This document shows positions 12,438 through 22,680 of a stretch of DNA of 64,000 nt, one piece after another. The notes beneath the pieces are model-generated. The model saw only the letters and a program-made list of their open reading frames with translations. It ran no database searches and was not told the DNA's origin. The stretch is taken from positions 281,359,206 to 281,423,205 of the forward strand of contig NC_092872.1 in the NCBI RefSeq assembly GCF_028372415.1, given 5' to 3'. A program made the translations under genes and the position numbers. Origin of the DNA: Notamacropus eugenii (lineage: Eukaryota; Chordata; Mammalia; Diprotodontia; Macropodidae). The first letter of the stretch is position 1. The number at the start of each line of letters is the position of its first letter.

Positions 12438-12591
12438 TCATCTGGGCTAAATGGGAATACGTCACGATGCATCCATACCTTGCTCCTTTTTAAAAGGCTG
12501 GTCAGCCCCTAGGAATGGCTTTAGTGGGGGGAGGGGGGAGGTGTTAGCTTTTGTTCATCAGTATATACAGTGCTACAGGAGTAGTATGTCT

Positions 12592-12725
12592 TGGGATCAA
12601 GCTTTTAGAGGTAGAAAGTACCTTCCATTCAATGTCATTCAACCTGCTTACTTCATAGACAAGAAACCTGAGGCCCAGAGGTGTTAAATCACTTGTCCAG
12701 AGACAGACCCAGGGAAAGGAACTTA
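12592..12725 (-). mobile_element. MIR-type SINE fragment, antisense
   Basis: TTTTAGAGGTAGAAAGTACC, GACAAGAAACCTGAGGCCCA and TGTTAAATCACTTGTCCAGA. Confidence 0.65.
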
Positions 12726-12862
12726 GTGTGTTTGTGTGATTATGATTCCAGCATTCTTCTCCACTGTAGTGCATGAGAATAATCCAAGAACCAAGTACAG
12801 CCTTGGGTCCTATCTATCCTCTTTTGGAGCCAGCAGGCTGCCTCGGCTCTCAACAGGCCTTT

Positions 12863-12886
12863 CTCCTCCTCCTCCTCCTCCTCCTC
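12863..12886 (+). repeat. (CTC)n microsatellite
   Basis: Eight uninterrupted CTC triplets. It generates the poly-proline in a chance frame at 12736-12918. Confidence 0.9.
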
Positions 12887-12959
12887 ATCTTCTCACTTTT
12901 TTTGGGACTCCTCCATGACTGGAAATTTATGAGCTAAGAACTTCTTTAACCCATCCTTG

Positions 12960-13260
12960 CTGTTGTTGTGTTTGTCCTTTGTTCTCGAAGAGAACCATGA
13001 CATCTAGATGATGACATGACTTGCAGTTGACTTTGATTTGAGTGAGGGAGGGCTGTGCAAAGTCACCAGCCTCCTTTCTCCTCCGGAGCCATCTGGGTCC
13101 AGTGGCCTAATATTCATCAGGACAGCTGGAGATGACTCAGGATGCAATGGGAGATGCTGGCCCTTTCAGGCTAAGGTCTTATAGCAATCTCACTTAGAAT
13201 GAGATATATCCATTCAATGAACAGGCTTCTTTAAGTAGTTGCTCAAGGGATGACTCCATC
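12960..13260 (-). mobile_element. LINE-leader/SINE-body module, antisense (copy A)
   Basis: On + it begins TGTTGTTGTGTTTGTCCTTT and runs through TGACTTTGATTTGAGTGAGG, GAGCCATCTGGGTCCAGTGG and TCATCAGGACAGCTGGAGAT to CAGGATGCAATGGGAGATGC. In reverse complement this matches the leader of the LINE at 26835-29645 (block 27281-27445). It extends farther into that leader than the SINE body does, so it may be a LINE fragment rather than a SINE. Confidence 0.7.
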
Positions 13261-13741
13261 CTGCTGACCAGCCCTGCTGACCAATCCCCAGTGGTATCCT
13301 GCCTGTGACATCAGAGGTAAGTCAATAAGCTGCACCCAAGGGAGAACCCCCTTCCCTCTTTATAGATCTGTGTGGCCCTCAACTATGTCAAGTTGTCCCA
13401 ATGTATGGGCTGTCCTAGTGTGGAGGTGGTGATGACAAGCTAGGTGCCCCACCCATCAACTGGGGAGAGCTAGATATCACCTGGGGGAGGCAATTTCAGG
13501 CAGGACCATTGTTGATGCCTGCTATGACTGCAAGACCCCACCCATTCCCTCCATCAGGTTCCAGGGACCTCTAGGGTTGGGTCCTTGCCCCTCCCCCCAC
13601 CCTGGGTATCCCATGTTAGGCCTTATGCCTTCCTTTGTGTGAGTTACAACCCGCCTAATAAAGGCCTCCTGCTTTCAACATCACCGACTGGTCTGACTCT
13701 TAGGTGAAAATCTCTGTAGGTCTCCAAATAACTGGAATTGA
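13261..13741 (+). mobile_element. Candidate solo LTR of an endogenous retrovirus
   Basis: It has the layout of a retroviral LTR: CTTTATAGATC as a TATA-like element at 13358, then AATAAA at 13657-13662 followed by GGCCTCCTGCTTTCAACATC, a typical R/U5 junction. No coding region or primer-binding site follows. The ends and target-site duplications could not be fixed, so this remains a structural guess. Confidence 0.4.
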
Positions 13742-14254
13742 CAAGGAAGGAAGGTTACCAGTGCTGAGTTCATATACTTAAGCAGAGAGTAAAATATGGA
13801 AAGTATGAGAAACTTAGGAGTTGCGTCCCCTTGAATGACATTTAGAAGAATTAGGTTGTTCCTATTTCTCAAATATTAGCATTGTTGTTCATGTTTCAGT
13901 ATAAAGTCAGAAAGTGAAATGGCTTAATTCAAAGACAAACTCAGTTCTAGGGCTGGTGGTGGTATTCTGTCTCCACTGTCATCAAATTCTGTCATTGGAA
14001 AGACTTCCGGATCAGACTCTCTGATTAAGGTAGGAATCATGAGAATCAAACAGACTGGGACTCAGTTCCCTCATGTGAGGGAACTTATCAGTTTTGCTCC
14101 AGTCTGAATGCTTCTTAATCTCCTAGGTCAATGTCCCTCACCTTGTTAAAAAAAACTTAGGAGCCTTTTCTAAAGCTTGTAAGTCTCTTAACGTGTATTG
14201 ATGACAGAAGCCCTTCCAGTTTTGAGTGTCTCTCTCATGGTGCCAGCATCATAG
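13742..14254. other. No recognisable feature
   Basis: Unremarkable sequence. Short minus-strand frame at 13681-13872 without motif. Confidence 0.4.
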
Positions 14255-14552
14255 GTCTGTGTATATTGATAGCTGGGGACGCCAGAGGAGGGTACCCAAG
14301 GTGGAGAAGATCCTTGAAACCCTGCAATATGAGGGTTGGCTGAAGGAGCTGGGGGTGTCTAGTTTGGAAAACAGGAGCTCTGGGAAGGGGACAAGTATTT
14401 GAAAGGTTGTCAAGTGGGGCAGGGACCAAAGGATGAACTTTGTTCTGATGGGCCCAGAGGGGAAGCTGAAGGATGGTGGATGGGAGTTGTAAGGAGGCAA
14501 TCTGAGGCTTGAGATCTGAATGAGCTTCCTAACTGATTGAATTATAATCACT
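14255..14552 (+). mobile_element. L3/CR1 3' fragment
   Basis: CCAGAGGAGGGTACCCAAGG, GGTTGGCTGAAGGAGCTGGG, AAGTATTTGAAAGGTTGTCA and GGGCCCAGAGGGGAAGCTGA are CR1/L3 3' blocks in sense order. Confidence 0.75.
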
Positions 14553-14665
14553 CAATCAACAACCTTCATTAAGTGTTTACTCCAGGAGGTCTCAGCAGGA
14601 GGAGGGAAGCGCTTCTGGCCGAAGTGAGGGGGCTTCTAACTATGTTATAAGTGCTGGGAAAGGAG

Positions 14666-14666
<1 letters not shown>

Positions 14667-14700
<34 letters not shown>
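14667..14700 (+). repeat. Poly(G) run of 34
   Basis: Thirty-four consecutive G residues, bounded by AGC on both sides. Very long for a mammalian G homopolymer. It could form G-quadruplexes, or the length could be a sequencing or assembly artefact. Confidence 0.95.
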
Positions 14701-14701
<1 letters not shown>

Positions 14702-15064
14702 GCGGTCGTGCATAGTGTGGGCTCTCAACTTGTGTGCTTCACAGTTTCCCTTTAGTTCACTTTATTTAATGACCTTTAATTTTATTAAATGAACTTTATT
14801 TTAAGTTTTCAAGTTAAAATACAAACAAAAATTTATAGGTGAACACCAACTGAAGACGCCTCAAGTGATTTCTCGTAGGATCACATTGACTGAGAAATGG
14901 CAGATTCTTCACTCCATCATTATACTGATTAGGGGGATATGGAGACTTATTTTGGTTAGACTTAAGAGTGAATATGTGGTTTTACTTGTCAGGATAATCC
15001 TGTATTTTGGCTTCTTGAGGCTCCCCACCTGCAAACTTCCCTGCTTATGTTTAGGGTACCACCC

Positions 15065-15355
15065 CCCTTGTTGAAGCCTGGACTATTGCAATAGCCCTCT
15101 AATTGGCCTTATTGCTATCTAGTCTATCCTTTCTCCCAACTACTTTCCATGTAGCTACCAAAATTATTATCCTAACGCATGGGTCCTACTGCGTCACTCC
15201 CCAGCTTTAGAGTCCCTTAGTGGTTTTCCATTGCTTTCTGATCAATCTCAAGTTCCTTAGCTTGATAGTGAAAACCTATTGCCCTCTGGACCCCATTTTC
15301 ACTCCAGTTTTATTTCATATCACTCCACCTCATGTGTCTTTGAGTTTGCACCCTA
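15065..15355 (+). mobile_element. L2 internal/3' region
   Basis: TGGACTATTGCAATAGCCCT, CTCTAATTGGCCTTATTGC, GGGTCCTACTGCGTCACTCC and TCCCTTAGTGGTTTTCCATT follow the sense L2 consensus. Confidence 0.75.
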
Positions 15356-17620
15356 GGGTTTTTTTCCCTGAAGGTGAGCTGTGGATTCTTTGAATTGCCA
15401 CTGTTTTCTATGTTCAGAAATTCTGACATATGTTCTTGCGGAAGATCTTTCATCCTTAAGTTATCTCTATATTCAGTCTGAGATAATGTGTTTTGCTTGA
15501 ATGGAGATCATGTTTTCTTTGAATGTTAACTGCTTTTTGCTTCTCTTCTAGATTTCCCTTTACTTCTATTCTTTAAGTACCTGATCTATTAGTCTCTCTT
15601 GCATTTGTTCTATGAGGTTTGCCATTGTGGATTCAAGCTTTTCTGTTCCATTATTTCTGCTGTGCAAGTCATAAGTTTTGCTTTCTCTCTTGAACCACTT
15701 AGGAACATACTGTTGTGCTACCATGCTGTCTTGGGAATTCAAGAGGTTCCTCTCCTTAATCAGGTACTGATTAACTTTTCTTTGTCTTACAATATTTATT
15801 CAGAGGTGTTTGGACTCATCTAGATAATCTGGAGGTCATGTTACATTATTAATGTCTTCCCTATTGGCTTGTATTAAACATCTTTAATGGAATTTTTATC
15901 TTCCTTAGATCTTTTGTAATTTCAACCTTTTCCCCTTATATTCTTGTATTATTCACTTTCTGACTCCTTTCCTTTTGATGGCTCTTTCCTTTTGATGGCT
16001 CTTTCCTTAGGGACCAGGCCTCAAAGTTATCTCAACCTCTTCCTACGCTTGGGAATTCACTTTTCATCAGCCTCAGTTCCTACCCTATGTGATGGGTCTA
16101 AACTAGCTACAACTGGATCCCAGTCCCCTTTCCTTAAGATCTGGTAAAGTTCCCCATATAACCTGGACCCAGTTTCCTTTATTATTCAATTCTCAAGCTG
16201 AACGTTGTTCTAGCACAGGGCATTCTTACACTGCCATACCAGGCAAAACAAATTTCCCATTTTCCTGTACCTCTAACTCCATGGCATAGGTTGGAGGAGT
16301 TGTTCTGTTGCAAGCCTTTGGGTTGGGTTTATACTACCATACCAGGGTATGGTAGCTGATAGAAGGGGGACTGAGAAACCATTTGGGTATTAGAAATTAA
16401 CCTTTTTTTTTGTTAGTTCATTGGGCTGTTACCTCATTAAGGTTCTTGGTGTCTTAGAACATGGAGGTAGCTGAATTTACTTTACTTTTTATACATAATT
16501 CCTGTTTGGGAGGGATTGAGTTGTGAGGAATGGAGAAAATGTTTAGTTTTCCATCTTGATGATTATGGGACCTGGAACTCCTGCGTTTTGGTTCAATAAT
16601 TCTAGGATGTCTTCTTGTAGGATTTCTTCAAATATAGCAACCAGATTGATTGGATTCATATGGTTTTCTGGAAGTCCAATGATTCCTGAACTATTTCTTC
16701 TCATTCTGTTTTCTAGGTCTGTTGTTTGTGACAGTAGCCATATCATCTATTTTTTTAGTCTAAGCCCTTTTCCTACTTCCTACCTCATCTTTCCCAGTCT
16801 TTGGATTTATTTCTGTTTGCATTCTTTTTATTCCATTCTAATTTCAGGGTGTTCAGTGCTTGGGTTAGGTTGTCTTCCTTCTGGTCTAAGCTATTTGACT
16901 TCCAAGTGCTCTCATTTTGTTCTTTAGCTTTGGTTTCAACTCTTCCTTCATTTTTTCCATTAACTATGAGAGTTTTTATCTGGTGTTCTATTAATAATTA
17001 TTGTGAAATTATTTTCTTTTGGGATTTTCTATTTGCGTCCTCATACCTCATAGAACTTAGTTATTGTATTAGGAGTTTCACATCTTTAGCCTCACTAGAT
17101 CTAGTCCTATATTCATTCTGGAATTTGGCATCTGTGCCAAGTGCAGGCTCTGCTTCCTCCTACAATTTTGGATGGGTTGGCTAGGCCTAGTTCCTGTCTC
17201 TTGCTGTAGACCAGGACAATCCTCTGTACCAGGTAGAGGACTTATTTGTATTCCTGTTTAGAAGTCACTATCCTGGTGCAGCTCTGGGTGTAGTGTCTAA
17301 GCTCTTGTCGTTCCTTCTCTACTTCTCTGTCCAGTCTATTACTAGGAAAGCACCTGCGACCAAACCTAACCCTCGTATGCAGCCCACAGCTGGAACATCC
17401 AAACCTCCCCTGTTCGTTGGTTCAACCCTCTATTAAGAATCAGACCGGCTTCAGACCCTATCTTTTGATACAGTTTTAGACAGCATGAGAGGAGTCACTG
17501 CCATTCCTTCTTGGGTTTGCAGAGTCTTGATTTTATCTCTTGCCCTTCCGCATTGTTCCTGAGGCAGTTTCTGGTGAGCTGAGCTTTTCTGGGGCCAGGC
17601 AAGTCACCTCCTTTGCTGGT
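15356..17620 (-). mobile_element. L1 5' part with ORF1 remnant, antisense (tentative)
   Basis: Frame 16543-16746 (minus) reads DLENRMRRNSSGIIGLPE, then a segment like the L1 ORF1 RNA-binding core, ending PGPIIIKMEN, close to the PRHIIVK motif. The T-rich + strand on both sides would be A-rich coding L1 sense. The part from about 17200 to 17620 would be 5' UTR. Edges are approximate and other L1 proteins are not visible. Confidence 0.45.
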
Positions 17621-17639
17621 ACTTCACTCATCCTTTCAA

Positions 17640-17735
17640 CAATTATTTATTTATTAACCATTTAGTATGTGCTAGGTATTGTCTACAGTATAGAAAGACA
17701 GAAACAGAACAGCCCCTGCCCTCTGTTTCAATGCA
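17640..17735 (-). mobile_element. L2 3' end fragment, antisense
   Basis: TTTATTTATTAACCATTTAG TATGTGCTAGG and ACAGCCCCTGCCCTCTGTTT. The copy is interrupted by the adjacent microsatellite. Confidence 0.65.
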
Positions 17736-17820
17736 GGTGTGTGTGTGTGTGTGTATGTGTGTGTGTGTGTGTGTGTGTGTCAGAGAGAGAGAGAGACAGA
17801 GACAGAGAGAGAGAGAGGAG
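17736..17820 (+). repeat. Compound (TG)n-(GA)n microsatellite
   Basis: About 22 TG units with one TA interruption (17736-17780), then CAGAGA/GACAGA units to 17820. It is the sole reason for long frames on both strands here. Confidence 0.95.
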
Positions 17821-17924
17821 AGTGCAGTGTGTAAGAGATAAACACAGGCAAAATACATGCAAAGCAAATACCAAGTAACTTGAGCAGAGGCCTTTAAATT
17901 TCATTAAATTGACTTTCCTAATTA

Positions 17925-18400
17925 AGCAATTAGGTAGCACAGTGGATTGAATGCTGGGCCCAGATGACACTGTCTTACTTGAAACAGTATAAATAATTGC
18001 AGCAGAATGCGTGAATGACAGGCTTCTACTGAAGTGTAGAGGAAAGGTTGCCTCCCCAAGTTCATGCCAGCAATGTTTGAAAGTACAAAAGGAGTAACTC
18101 TTTTGCACTCAGTAGAATGGACATTTTGCAGAAAATAAAGGTGACAAATTCCTGCAGCTGTTGACACATCTGCATCTTATGAAGGGCAAAGAGCTGAGTT
18201 CAAATCTTGCCTCAGATACTTCCTAGATGTGTGATCCTGGGCAAGTCCTTTAAGCTCTGTTCATTATGGGTTCTTCCACTCTAAAATGGGGTTCATTACA
18301 GCCCCGCCCATGCAGGGTTATTGTACCAAATGAGATAATGTTTGTAAAGCACTGAGTACAGTGCCTAGCACATAGTAGTTGTCATATATAAGTGCTGCTT
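17925..18400 (+). mobile_element. Marsupial SINE interrupted by a 227-bp repeat
   Basis: The head GCAATTAGGTAGCACAGTGG ATTGAATGCTGGGCC ends at 17960. The SINE resumes at about 18188 with AAAGAGCTGAGTTCAAATCT, CTGGGCAAGTCC and the 3' AATGTTTGTAAAGCACTGAG. The intervening 17961-18187 is a separate repeat found again at 19771-19994. Confidence 0.8.
17961..18187 (+). repeat. Unclassified ~225-bp interspersed repeat, copy 1
   Basis: Begins CAGATGACACTGTCTTACTT and contains AAACAGTATAAATAATTG and TTTTGCAGAAAATAAAGGTG. Near the right side it shows CACATCTG (18165-18172), the inverse of its first six bases, then CATCTTATGAAGGGC. It lies inside a SINE. I could not assign it to a family. Confidence 0.75.
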
Positions 18401-18479
18401 CTCTTCCTTCCCTTCCTTAATTGGCCATTGGGTTCCTCAGTGGTGATTCCTCTACCATACTCTCCACCTTCAATTCAGT

Positions 18480-18790
18480 TCATTTCAACAAACATTGATT
18501 ACTGTAGTTAGGTGCAAAGCTCGGTGCTCGGCACTGAGATCCAAGGATGGAAAAGATATAAGCCTTCCTCTTAGAGTCTAATAGAAGGAAAGAAGTATCC
18601 ATACCAAGGAAAGGGGTAGGCAAGGTGCTGTGAGAAGTGTGAGGTACAAAGGGCACTACTGCTTAGGGAAGGATCTCAAGGAAAGTTTCATGGGGGAGAT
18701 GGCACCCAAGGTGGGATATAAAGGCTGGGAAAACTCAAGAAGAGCTGAGGACAAGGAGGAAATCATAAAACAAAATGACCCCTGCTGTGA
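18480..18790 (-). mobile_element. L2 3' end, antisense
   Basis: CAAACATTGATTACTGTAGT, GCTCGGTGCTCGGCACTGAG, TTCCTCTTAGAGTCTAATAG and the later GAAAGTTTCATGGGGGAGAT follow the reversed L2 3' pattern. Confidence 0.6.
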
Positions 18791-19354
18791 GCATAGACTC
18801 AGAACCTTTTCCTCTTTTTCTTCTGTTTCTCATTCAGTAGAGCAATATTTGCCCTCTCAACCATGGATTTTCTATCTCTAATTTCAGTTTTTCAAAGAAT
18901 TCTGTGGGTGGTCTGCCATTCCTAGTCACTTCTTTTTTTGGTCACCCCCACATCCTCTGGGCTTCTAACTCCCTTTCCCAAGCTGGTTAGAACAACCTCC
19001 CCCTGTCCCTTTCCCCTGCTCCTCATCTTGTCCCTTGCTCCCTGCCCCCTGCTCATATTCCTAATCCTGGCCTAAGGATCCCTAGGTTTTCCTTGTGTCC
19101 CTTATTGGGAGGTTAGAAGTCTGGAAATACTTTGTCTAAGACATTTCAATTTTACAGTATGTTATATGACATTATATGAGATGTTTCCAACTTCCCCAAA
19201 ATTGTTTCCACATCTGTAAAATAAGGAGGTTTGACCAGGTGACCTCCCATGTCCTCCCCAGCTCTAAGTGTGTGAATGGGACAATTCTCCTTAATGGAAG
19301 GTCATTGAAGGAAGGGGCTTTTTCATTTGTGTTGGTGTCCTCAGGGCCATTAGT
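18791..19354. other. MIR scrap and unrecognised sequence
   Basis: 19190-19285 (TTTCCACATCTGTAAAATAA ... CCAGCTCTAAGTGTGTGAA) is a MIR 3' part in sense. The C/T-rich rest is not recognised. Confidence 0.5.
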
Positions 19355-19480
19355 CTAACAATAAACAAATACGTATTAAGTGCCTCCTATGCTCTGGACA
19401 CTGTGCTAAGCACTCAGGGTACAAAGGAAAAAGTGAAACAGTTCCAGTCCTCAAGGAGCTTAACTTCCATCAAGGCTTCA
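19355..19480 (-). mobile_element. L2 3' end, antisense
   Basis: GTATTAAGTGCCTCCTATGC, GGACACTGTGCTAAGCACTC and CCAGTCCTCAAGGAGCTTAA. Confidence 0.75.
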
Positions 19481-19770
19481 CAAACATTAGTTGGAGTGAA
19501 TGAAGCTGGATTGGATTTTATAACCAACTGAACCTAGACTAATGAAGCTTTTGGTTGTAGATTTAAAATTTCTTAGTCTGGTTATAGAGCCATCTTGCTA
19601 AGAGTATAATTTCCTACTCATGGAGATGACACTGTATTCTTTAGTAATGCTGAGTGGTCAGATTCTATCAGACTATATTCAATCTGATGCCCAACCTGAA
19701 TATTTGATCTTTTAAAGATAAACAGGTTTTCCAGGATGTATCTGGAGCAGGAATCCAGGAGGAGGAGGAC

Positions 19771-19994
19771 CAGCTGACATTGTCTTGCTTAAAACAGTAT
19801 AAATAATTGTACCAAGATGGGTGAGATGGCAGAATTCTATTGAGGTCTAGAAGAAAGATTGCGTCCCAGGGCTCATGGTGGCAATGTCTAAAAACACAAA
19901 GGGCTAACATTTGCATTTGATAGACTTGACATTTGCAGAAAATAAGGTGAGAAAGCTCCTGTTGCCACCCACATAGCTGCATCTTAAGAAGGGC
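19771..19994 (+). repeat. Unclassified ~225-bp interspersed repeat, copy 2
   Basis: Begins CAGCTGACATTGTCTTGCTT, shares AAACAGTATAAATAATTG, GGCAATGTCTAAAA and TTTGCAGAAAATAAGGTGA with copy 1, and ends AGCTGCATCTTAAGAAGGGC. It is collinear with copy 1 with few length changes. No SINE sequence flanks it, which helps set the repeat's limits. Confidence 0.75.
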
Positions 19995-20097
19995 AAATTG
20001 AGGATGATGATTTTTTATGCTTTTTTTCCACCTGTGCAGTTTTCTAAGTAGCCCACCAGGCATTTGTTAAACTAGATGCAGCCAAGGGCAGGCAGTG

Positions 20098-20205
20098 TTG
20101 GGCCATTGAAAGAGCAATGGATTTGCAGTCAGAGACCCTGGGTTTCGATCCCAGGTCTGTTACTTGGTAACTGTATGACCTTGGGTGAAGGAGAGACATT
20201 GGCTT
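20098..20205 (+). mobile_element. MIR-type SINE fragment
   Basis: AAAGAGCAATGGATTTGCAG, GGGTTTCGATCCCAGGTCTG and GTATGACCTTGGGTGAAGG. The tRNA-like appearance is the SINE head, not a tRNA gene. Confidence 0.75.
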
Positions 20206-20694
20206 TCTTCAAATATTCGCAACATTGTTGATGGGGAAAGAACCTAGATTTGCCTTGCTTAACCCCCAAGGGCAGAACCAGGAGCCAAATGTGGCCTAGG
20301 CGGCCTGCCTGGGAAGGTGCTGGGCTCCTTGTCCTTTCTTGTACATAAGTAGTCTGGATAACCAGCTGTTGATCATGTCACAGAAGGGATTCCTTCAGGC
20401 TATAGTTTGCAGTAGGAGGCCCTTGATATCTCTTTTCACCCTTAAATTCTGTGTATCCTCTATGTCTCCAGATCTGTCTCTCTAAGTCTTTTCTCTTCTA
20501 TGAAGGGAGGGAGTTGAATTAAATGACCTCTAGCATTCTCAGAAATTGATCAGAGTAAAGGAGAAACGTAGAAATCCAACATATTCTTTATAAACTCCAA
20601 AACTATCTGAGAAGAGACACTCCCTATTTCTGTGACTGTCCTTGAATCCACAGGATGAGATATGTAGAGAATTTATGTGTTCCCTTTGTTGAAG
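20206..20694. other. Unrecognised, with a MIR 3' remnant
   Basis: 20465-20545 (GAGTTGAATTAAATGACCTC TAGCATTCTCAG) could be the 3' end of the SINE at 20098, separated by unrecognised sequence. Confidence 0.4.
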
Positions 20695-21730
20695 AGGAAG
20701 GAACTTTGTATCATCATGGAATCTCTGAGTCAAAAGATCTTGTGTCCAACCTGAATTTAAGCCTCCACTACAATGCCTCATAAGTGGTCTGTGTTTCAAT
20801 GCGTTAAGGTCTTAAGAGAGGAAGAGCCCAACTCATCTTAAAGTAAGCCCCTTCAACTGTCTAGAGGAAAGTAGAAATCAATTCTCTTCTGCACAGAATA
20901 TGACAGCTCTGAAAAGAATACTTCAGAGTCAACTTTTTTCATCAGGCCAACCCTGCCCTTTTCTAGCAACTAGTCATCCTGTGTCATGGACTCCAGACCC
21001 TTCCCCTTCCTGCTTGTCCTCCTCTAGACACTTTTCAGTTTAGCAATGTCCTCCAGGAGTGGCAATGGGCAGAACTGAACTCAGTCCACTGAAAAAGATC
21101 TGATGAGGGCAAAAGACAGTGGGGCTGTCACACCTGTATTGCTGGGAACTGTGCCCCAAGATCTCACGGGTCTTTCCAACTGCTGTATTCCACTGCACAC
21201 CCTCCTTGAACACACAGTCTACTCAAAGGCCCCGGTCTTTTTCAGAACAGCTGCTGTCTGACCATTCTTCTCCTATCCTGTATTTATGATGTTCATTTTT
21301 TTAATCCATGTGCAAGACTTGAATTTATCCCTGTTAAATTTCATCTTGCTAGATTTAGAACAATTCTCTAGTCTGTCAGTCTCTATTTGTAGTTGACCCT
21401 GTCATTAATGACTTAGCTATCTCTCTCAGCTTTGTGTCATCTGCAGATTTGATGAGCATCCCATCTATTCCATATTTTCACTAGGAATTAAAAGCAAGGT
21501 CCCTCTTCTACAGTTTAGAGACTTTGTCTTCTGCCCTTTTTGGAAAATCAGAGCCTTTACCTCTTCTCTTCTTGTGGTAGCTCTCCTGGGTTCCATGATA
21601 TTTCCAATGTTACTGACAGTAACTCATCTGTTAAACTTCCTGATTCTTTCAGTATGGGAGCATATAGCGCATCTGAGCCAAGGGACCTGAATTCGTCAAG
21701 GGCACCTAGGTGCTGCTATGCAGGCCAAGC
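20695..21730 (-). mobile_element. L3/CR1 LINE, RT parts to 3' end, antisense, with internal deletion
   Basis: Read on the minus strand, 21720-21530 gives a decayed RT N-terminal block (ESGSLTDELLSVTLEISW, PGELPQEE, FSKKGR), like the CR1 motif ending PIFKKG. 21500-21000 then gives the C-terminal part on + as TGTGTCATCTGCAGATTTGA, TTATCCCTGTTAAATTTCAT, TTTTTCAGAACAGCTGCTGT. The RT palm between these two parts is missing. Confidence 0.8.
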
Positions 21731-21865
21731 TGCCTCTTACTCCTTGAGCCTACAAGGACAAAATGACAAAACATTTGCCTCTGCAAGATGGTTACATTTA
21801 ACTTACACCTGGTGTTACTCATTCTGTTCTCTGGGGCCATGACAAATGAGTAGAATTCCTCTTCC

Positions 21866-21955
21866 ATGTAACAATCCTTCAGATACTTTGTGACAGATCT
21901 TAGGTCCCACCTCCAGCCCAGGTCTTTTCTTAAATTTTTCAAGTGAAGTGGAAGT
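21866..21955 (-). mobile_element. CR1/L3 3' scrap, antisense
   Basis: AATCCTTCAGATACTTTGTG and GGTCCCACCTCCAGCCCAGG resemble the reversed CR1 3' region. Confidence 0.45.
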
Positions 21956-21981
21956 ATTTCAAAACTCCTGATCACTGTTGT

Positions 21982-22080
21982 AAAAAGGAAAAGAAGAAAG
22001 AAAGAGAAAAAAGAAGGAAAGAAAGAAAGCAAGGAAGGAAGGAAGGAAGAAAGGGCAGGATGGAGGGAGGAAAGGAAAAT
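21982..22080 (+). repeat. GA-rich low-complexity / (GGAA)n tract
   Basis: AAGAAAGAAAGAGAAAA then GGAAGGAAGGAAGGAAG. It produces a lysine- and arginine-rich chance frame at 21943-22251. Confidence 0.9.
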
Positions 22081-22680
22081 GAAATAGCTATAAATATAAT
22101 AGGATTTATGACTTTAGGAATTTTCTTATTTTGTAATTATTTAATATTTGAGTCCCTTTCTACTAGTGCAGATATGGAGATCAAATTCTGGTCCAGACCC
22201 CAAACAGGATACATTCCATTGAATAAATTATTAAATGCTCTTCAGTTTTAACATCTATATTTATGGGCTGCTTTCTGAGGAAAAAAAATGCAAGTATAGA
22301 TAGGAACTGCTTTGGTGTAAAGAGTGGTAATCTTTGGGTGGCCATAGCTGGATACTTTGAGGGATCTGTGATTTCATCAATATGGGCAATGCTACCAATA
22401 GTTTGACCAGAACCCATCTACAGCCTCTTACAACCTACATACCTCTTGCTCTTAGTGTCCCATTGCATGTTTCTATCCAGCATGTGGTTGGGTAGCCATC
22501 TGTATCCCTTCACATTGTGGGTACTATTGGAGGAGTCATTGTTTGTTTATTCTTTACTCTTGCTACATGGCCAATCTCCTTTTCTGGATACAGATCCCTC
22601 TGATGGCCTGTTCTATAGTATATCCTTGATGTTTCTCTGTTTCTCTTATCAGTAATATTTCCACCTACTCACACTGTCTG
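22081..22680. other. No recognisable feature
   Basis: AT-rich to 22260, then T/C-rich. Part of 22440-22680 could be the 3' flank of the RTE relic, but no motif proves it. Confidence 0.35.

Noticed and set aside
16556..17184. Two hydrophobic + strand frames of 123-127 codons resembling membrane proteins
   Set aside because: T-rich antisense of an L1-like region. The minus strand carries the ORF1-like match.
17669..18108. Frames with repeated Val-Cys, Thr-His or Ser-Leu
   Set aside because: Translations of the (TG)n-(GA)n microsatellite and the neighbouring unclassified repeat.
20098..20205. tRNA-like segment with a B-box (GGTTTCGATCC)
   Set aside because: It continues into MIR-type SINE sequence and has no matching acceptor stem.
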